Positions 6,583 through 10,104 of a stretch of DNA of 10,104 nt are shown here, piece by piece. Each line of letters starts with the position of its first letter. Within the stretch, counting starts at the first letter, position 1. The stretch is from the NCBI GenBank assembly GCA_934675685.1, contig CAKURL010000045.1:1-10104 (forward strand). The letters run 5' to 3'. The notes beneath the pieces are model-generated. The model searched no databases and was not told the DNA's origin. It was given only the letters and a program-made list of their open reading frames with translations. Position numbers and translations under genes: made by a program. Source of the stretch: an uncultured Candidatus Melainabacteria bacterium (GTDB lineage: Bacteria; Cyanobacteriota; Vampirovibrionia; Gastranaerophilales; Gastranaerophilaceae).

Positions 6583-7952
6583 ATGTCTTTATAGCGAATA
6601 ATGTCTTCTTCGATTAATTTTTCGCCTTTTTGAACTTCCATGATTCTAAGTTCTGTGTCGAATGGGTTTGCTAAAGAGTGGATTGCTTTTGTTGGAATGT
6701 CGATTGAAGCTCCTGCTTTTAGCATAAATGTTTTGTCTCCTAAAGTCACTCTTGCGCAACCCGACAAAACGACCCAATGTTCGCTTCTAAAATTATGAGA
6801 TTGTAAGCTCAATTGCCCTTTTCTTGAAACGCTGATTAATTTTGTCAAATAGCCTTCGCCTTGGTCTAAGACTGTGTAATACCCCCAAGGGCGATATACG
6901 GTCTTGTGAATTCGATGTGTATCGTTTTTCGCTTCTTTGAGCTTTTCAAAAATATCTTTTACGCTTTCGACTTCATTTCTGTTGCAGGCTAAAACCGCGT
7001 CATTTGTTTCTACGATAACGACATCTTTTAAGCCAACCCCTGCGACCACTCTTCCTGAAGAATATAGCATAGAGTTTTCACAGTCTTTTTCTAAAGCAGC
7101 TCCAATTATGACGTTATTTTTTTCATCTTTTTTGTTGATTTCATAAATTGCTTCCCAAGAGCCCAAATCTGTCCAATCGCAAGACATTTCCACCATTGCA
7201 ACGTTGTTTGCGCGCTCTAAGATTGCGTGGTCAAAAGAAATTGCAGGGTATTTGTTGAATTCAATATAATTAATGTCTTCGTTTGCGCTAAAGTCGAATT
7301 TTTCTGTTACGCCAAAAATGTCGCTTGCACATTCTTTGATTGTTTTCATTAAAACTGAAGCTTTGAATAAGAAAATTCCGCAATTCCAATAGCAATTTTC
7401 TTGTTTTATGTATTCGCATGCTGCTTTTTCGTCCGGTTTTTCTTTAAATTCTGAAACTTTATAACCATCTTTTATTTTGCCATCTGTGATGATATAGCCA
7501 TAGCGGCATGATGGCTTTTGAGGTTTTTGCCCTAAAGTCACAATGTAACCTTCAAGCGCCAATTCTTTTGCTTTTTGTATTGTTTTTTCAAAGCTTACGA
7601 TGTCGTTTATCAAATGGTCAGAAGGCGCAACCAAGATTAAATCGTCTTCTTTTCTATCTAGCAAATATTTTGCTGTGATTGCGATAGCAGGAGCTGTGCT
7701 TTTTGCCACAGGCTCAGGTAAAACACAAATTTTTTCGTTGAATTTGCTCAAAATTGCTCTAACGTCGCTATAGTTTTTTGCATTAGTAATGGCGAGGATA
7801 TTATCTGTGTCGCATACGCTCATCATGCGCTCAAAAGTGCGCTCCAACAAGCTTTTGTCTGAATTAAGCTTAAGCAGTTGTTTTGGATATAATTCGCGAG
7901 ACAATGGCCATAGGCGCGTGCCGCTACCGCCTGCTAAGATTAATCCGTACAT
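6567..7952 (-). CDS. manC: Bifunctional mannose-1-phosphate guanylyltransferase / mannose-6-phosphate isomerase
   Basis: A 461-residue protein of the ManC/CpsB/AlgA type (type II phosphomannose isomerase). The N-terminal half transfers GMP from GTP to mannose-1-phosphate to make GDP-mannose; the C-terminal cupin interconverts fructose-6-P and mannose-6-P. The nucleotidyltransferase signature GGSGTRLWPLSRELYPKQ spans residues 8-25. Further family motifs are APSDH (109-113), FKEKPD (169-174) and NCGIFLF (190-196). The cupin at about 350-450 shows QSHNFRSEHW (384-393) and PTKAIHSLAN (420-429). By cupin-motif spacing the likely metal ligands are Q384, H386, E391 and H425 (inferred). The start is ATG with a strong GGGAGG 6 nt upstream. 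rfbD lies 60 nt upstream on the same strand, so both genes probably serve surface-polysaccharide precursor supply in the cytoplasm. The last 16 bp overlap the 3' end of mutS on the opposite strand. I saw no convincing terminator at its end. Confidence 0.95.
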   Translation of the reverse strand: MYGLILAGGSGTRLWPLSRELYPKQLLKLNSDKSLLERTFERMMSVCDTDNILAITNAKNYSDVRAILSKFNEKICVLPEPVAKSTAPAIAITAKYLLDRKEDDLILVAPSDHLINDIVSFEKTIQKAKELALEGYIVTLGQKPQKPSCRYGYIITDGKIKDGYKVSEFKEKPDEKAACEYIKQENCYWNCGIFLFKASVLMKTIKECASDIFGVTEKFDFSANEDINYIEFNKYPAISFDHAILERANNVAMVEMSCDWTDLGSWEAIYEINKKDEKNNVIIGAALEKDCENSMLYSSGRVVAGVGLKDVVIVETNDAVLACNRNEVESVKDIFEKLKEAKNDTHRIHKTVYRPWGYYTVLDQGEGYLTKLISVSRKGQLSLQSHNFRSEHWVVLSGCARVTLGDKTFMLKAGASIDIPTKAIHSLANPFDTELRIMEVQKGEKLIEEDIIRYKDIYGRA

Positions 7953-7958
7953 ATTTTT

Positions 7959-7964
7959 CCTCCC
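7959..7964 (-). promoter_or_regulatory. Ribosome binding site of manC
   Basis: On the minus strand GGGAGG stands 6 nt before the ATG at 7952. It is the strongest Shine-Dalgarno sequence in the window. It shows that this genome uses such sites, which makes their absence before mutS and the solute-binding protein gene more notable. Confidence 0.75.
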
Positions 7965-7972
7965 AAAACTAA

Positions 7973-8012
7973 ATTATATGTATATTATACGATTTTCAAA
8001 GTTAAAACACAA
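7973..8012 (-). promoter_or_regulatory. Candidate internal promoter(s) before manC
   Basis: Two perfect TATAAT boxes occur on the minus strand, at 7989-7984 and 7978-7973. The first has TTGTGT 17 bp upstream (8012-8007); the second has TTGAAA 15 bp upstream (7999-7994). They lie in the 60-bp rfbD-manC spacer and would give manC its own start in addition to read-through from rfbD. The region is AT-rich, so chance matches are likely. Confidence 0.35.
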
Positions 8013-8831
8013 TCATTTTTTTGCGCTTAAATATTCGCTCAAAGACTCTTTCCAATCCGGCAAAACGTTTGAGCTATCTAAAACGCAATATTTAGGGCGA
8101 AGCGCTGGGCGAGGAAAGTCGCTTTTGTCTATAGCATTCACTTCGACATTTCTTTTCTTAAGCTCAAAGATTTTTCTTGTAAAATCAGACCAAGTGGCGC
8201 TTCCTGAAGAACTTAGGTGATATGTTCCATAAGGCGATTTGTTTTTAATTATTTCAATAATTTTTTTAGAAATGTCTAAAGTGCTAGTTGGACAGCCCAC
8301 TTGGTCATCTACAACAGAGATTTCTTTTCTGAAGTTTGAAAAAGTAAGCATAGCGTCGACATAGCCCCCTGGGCCATATAGCCAAGAAGTCCTTAAAATG
8401 TAATATTTTTTAGTGTTTTTCTTGATTTCCATCTCGCCCAAGAGCTTTGATTTTCCATAGACGTTGATCGGATTTGTTGCGTCTTGTGGTTTATATGGAG
8501 TTTTGGAATTTCCATCAAAAACGTTGTCTGTGCTGACATAAAGGATAGGAATATCGTGTTTTTTAGCTATTTTTGCGATGTTTCTTGTGCCTAGTTGGTT
8601 AACGTCATAAGCGAGCTTTGGGTTGTCTTCTGCTTGGTCGATGTTTGTGTAGGCGGCAAGGTGAATGATGAAATCAAGACTAATTTTGTTCATGATTTCA
8701 GTTACCATTTTTGTGTTTGTGATGTCGAAAATTTTAGAGTTACAAGCCCAATATTGCCAACCTTCATCGTCAAGCAAAGGGCATAAAGTCTTTCCTAATA
8801 ACCCTGTTGCGCCTGTCACTAAAATTCTCAT
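8013..8831 (-). CDS. rfbD: dTDP-4-dehydrorhamnose reductase
   Basis: A 272-residue extended short-chain dehydrogenase/reductase of the RfbD/RmlD family, which performs the last step of dTDP-L-rhamnose synthesis (NAD(P)H reduction of dTDP-4-keto-rhamnose). The N-terminal nucleotide-binding motif is GATGLLG (7-13). HLAAYTNIDQAE (57-68) and STDNVFDG (100-107) are typical of RmlD, and the catalytic pair is Y125-x3-K129 (YGKSK) with T101 as the likely third residue. TSWLYGPGG (148-156) and DDQVGCPT (175-182) are also family blocks. The length is near the normal family size of about 280-300. The start is ATG; a possible AAGGA is rather far (12 nt) and GAGAA is 4 nt away, so the ribosome site is weak. 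The other rhamnose genes (rfbA, rfbB, rfbC) are not in the window and would be needed elsewhere. It is followed by manC on the same strand and is divergent from the solute-binding protein gene. Confidence 0.92.
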   Translation of the reverse strand: MRILVTGATGLLGKTLCPLLDDEGWQYWACNSKIFDITNTKMVTEIMNKISLDFIIHLAAYTNIDQAEDNPKLAYDVNQLGTRNIAKIAKKHDIPILYVSTDNVFDGNSKTPYKPQDATNPINVYGKSKLLGEMEIKKNTKKYYILRTSWLYGPGGYVDAMLTFSNFRKEISVVDDQVGCPTSTLDISKKIIEIIKNKSPYGTYHLSSSGSATWSDFTRKIFELKKRNVEVNAIDKSDFPRPALRPKYCVLDSSNVLPDWKESLSEYLSAKK

Positions 8832-8872
8832 TTAATTCTCGTATCCTTAAAGTTAATACTCAACTTATGCTT

Positions 8873-8901
8873 TTTATATCATTTAATTATGTTAAAATCA
8901 A
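8873..8901 (-). promoter_or_regulatory. Candidate promoter of the rfbD-manC unit
   Basis: Reading the minus strand, TTGATT (8901-8896) and TATAAA (8878-8873) are separated by 17 bp, a good sigma70-type arrangement. Transcription would start about 8866, giving an rfbD leader of roughly 35 nt. The -35 box lies only 4 bp from the start codon of the divergent gene at 8906. Confidence 0.45.
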
Positions 8902-8905
8902 TAAT

Positions 8906-10104
8906 ATGAAGAAAAATGCTTACAATATCTTAATAATTTTGTTTTGTGCGACTTTTTTTGTTTTGGTGCTTTTTGGCGTTTTCTTTTTTAAAAAAGACTT
9001 TGGAAAAGACGAAAACAAGATGATTTTATATCCTCCTTTAAAGACTTTTTCAAAATCCCCAAAAGCCCCAGAAACAAAAACAATAAATGGAATAGATTGT
9101 CTTAAATCCAACTTGCCTATAGGAAAATTTAAAGGCGAATATGTCTCATATATTTTAGGAGAGCCTGCGACTTTTAACCCTTATAATGCCTCTGACGCCA
9201 CAAGCGCAGAGTTGTCTGAAATAATGTATGACGGGCTTGTGATGACGAACCCTGAAAATGGAAAAGTCATTCCAAAGCTCGCAAAAAGCTTTGAAGTTTT
9301 AAATGACAAAAAGACATATATAATCCACCTTCGCCATGGCTTGACTTGGTCAGATGGAAAAGAAATAACTTCAAAAGATGTCTTTTTTACATACAATGAT
9401 GTGATTTTTAAAGGGCTTGGAGAAGGTGCTACAAAAGACGTTATGACTATAGATGGCAAGCTTCCAAGCGTCAAAATAATAGATAAATATACGGTTGAAT
9501 TCAAGACCCCAAAGCCATTTGCGCCTTTTTTGAGAAATTTAAGCGCTTCAATTTTGCCTGAGCACATCTTTAAAATTCCTGCAAGCAAAGGAAATGCTTC
9601 TTTTTTGACTTTTCAAGGGGTAGATGTCGACCCAAGTAAAATTGTTTATTCAGGCCCTTTTAAATTAAAAAGCTATACTCCTTCTCAAAGGGTAATTTTT
9701 GAAAGAAATCCAAATTATTATATGATAAATAGCTTGGGTCAAAAATTGCCATATTTAGATAGATGGGTGATGTTGATTGTGGCAGATACAAACAACGCGA
9801 CGATTAAATTTGAATCAGGTGCGATAGATACAATTACAATCCAACCAAATCTTTTAAATCGCTACCGCGAATTAAAAAAAGAAGGCGATTTTGAACTATA
9901 TAACCTTGGCCCCACGACAAACACAACTTTTATCACTTTTAATTTGAACAATCGAAAAAATAAAAATGGAAAATATTATGTAAGCCCAATTAAGCAAAAA
10001 TGGTTTCAAGACAGAAACTTTAGAACAGCAATCGATTGGGCGATAGATAGGGACGATTTAATTTTAAATGTGTTTTCCGGTCTCTCTAGCCCACTTTATA
10101 CAGC
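8906..10104 (+). CDS. ABC transporter solute-binding protein, family 5 (oligopeptide/dipeptide type), 5' part
   Basis: The reading frame stays open from the ATG at 8906 to the window edge: 399 full codons, so the gene is 3'-truncated here (complete relatives run about 500-600 residues). It matches the SBP_bac_5 family (OppA/DppA-like), which capture peptides or other solutes outside the inner membrane for an ABC importer. Family landmarks are LGEPATFNPYNASDATSAEL (84-103), MYDGLV (107-112), VIPKLAKSFEV (121-131), HLRHGLTWSDGKEITSKDV (141-159), a SGPFKLKSY segment (249-257), FERNPNYY (265-272) and FRTAIDWAIDRDDLI (372-386). The N-terminus is a hydrophobic stretch (about 8-28) after a short basic start. 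C14 lies within it but is preceded by F13, so it is not a normal lipobox; the protein is probably held by an uncleaved membrane anchor. A polar linker (29-75) follows before the binding domain. There is no Shine-Dalgarno sequence before the ATG. No permease or ATPase genes are visible, so the substrate cannot be named. Confidence 0.88.
   Translation, partial: MKKNAYNILIILFCATFFVLVLFGVFFFKKDFGKDENKMILYPPLKTFSKSPKAPETKTINGIDCLKSNLPIGKFKGEYVSYILGEPATFNPYNASDATSAELSEIMYDGLVMTNPENGKVIPKLAKSFEVLNDKKTYIIHLRHGLTWSDGKEITSKDVFFTYNDVIFKGLGEGATKDVMTIDGKLPSVKIIDKYTVEFKTPKPFAPFLRNLSASILPEHIFKIPASKGNASFLTFQGVDVDPSKIVYSGPFKLKSYTPSQRVIFERNPNYYMINSLGQKLPYLDRWVMLIVADTNNATIKFESGAIDTITIQPNLLNRYRELKKEGDFELYNLGPTTNTTFITFNLNNRKNKNGKYYVSPIKQKWFQDRNFRTAIDWAIDRDDLILNVFSGLSSPLYT

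Noticed and set aside
7789..8220. Plus-strand frame of 143 codons across the manC-rfbD junction
   Set aside because: It is antisense to the N-terminus of manC and the C-terminus of rfbD, both well supported; its sequence has no protein-family look.
8920..9588. Minus-strand reading frames opposite the solute-binding protein gene
   Set aside because: The plus strand carries clear family-5 binding-protein motifs throughout; the antisense frames have no recognisable features.
1..10104. CRISPR arrays, IS elements, tRNA or rRNA genes, riboswitches
   Set aside because: No regularly spaced repeats, transposase motifs, terminal inverted repeats, cloverleaf sequences or conserved leader structures were seen; all spacers between genes are under 90 bp.

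Overview
The window is AT-rich and bacterial. It carries the end of a split RNA polymerase beta' locus: the tail of rpoC1, a 60-nt gap, then a complete 1282-residue rpoC2. Separate rpoC1 and rpoC2 genes, plus an insertion of about 650 residues inside the RpoC2 trigger loop, are characteristic of Cyanobacteria and their non-photosynthetic relatives. The low GC, the absence of any photosynthesis gene and the accessory gene content suggest a non-photosynthetic relative, such as a gut-type Melainabacteria/Vampirovibrionia (Gastranaerophilales-like) genome. The lineage assignment is inference from gene architecture, not from a database match. TAG, TAA and TGA all act as stops and tryptophan is TGG, so the genetic code looks standard.

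Layout. 2-265 (+): 3' end of rpoC1. 326-4174 (+): rpoC2. 4202-4236: strong intrinsic terminator closing the rpo operon. 4261-6582 (+): a divergent, very AT-rich MutS-family ATPase with no visible Shine-Dalgarno site. 6567-7952 (-): bifunctional mannose-1-phosphate guanylyltransferase / mannose-6-phosphate isomerase, whose 3' end overlaps that of mutS by 16 bp. 8013-8831 (-): dTDP-4-dehydrorhamnose reductase (rfbD), probably co-transcribed with the guanylyltransferase. 8906-10104 (+): a family-5 (oligopeptide/dipeptide type) ABC transporter solute-binding protein, open at the window edge and divergent from rfbD. No gap between genes exceeds 86 bp. I saw no tRNA, rRNA, IS element, CRISPR array or phage gene.

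Function. The left part is core transcription machinery. The two minus-strand genes supply nucleotide sugars (GDP-mannose and dTDP-L-rhamnose) for surface glycans such as O-antigen, capsule or exopolysaccharide. The right-hand gene is a membrane-anchored peptide-type binding protein. MutS is a repair or recombination ATPase whose mismatch-reading motif is intact but whose Walker B/signature segment is unusual. I did not find a clearly novel multi-gene system. The most notable points are the split polymerase with its full-length SI3 insertion, the divergent MutS, and the compact or leaderless gene starts.
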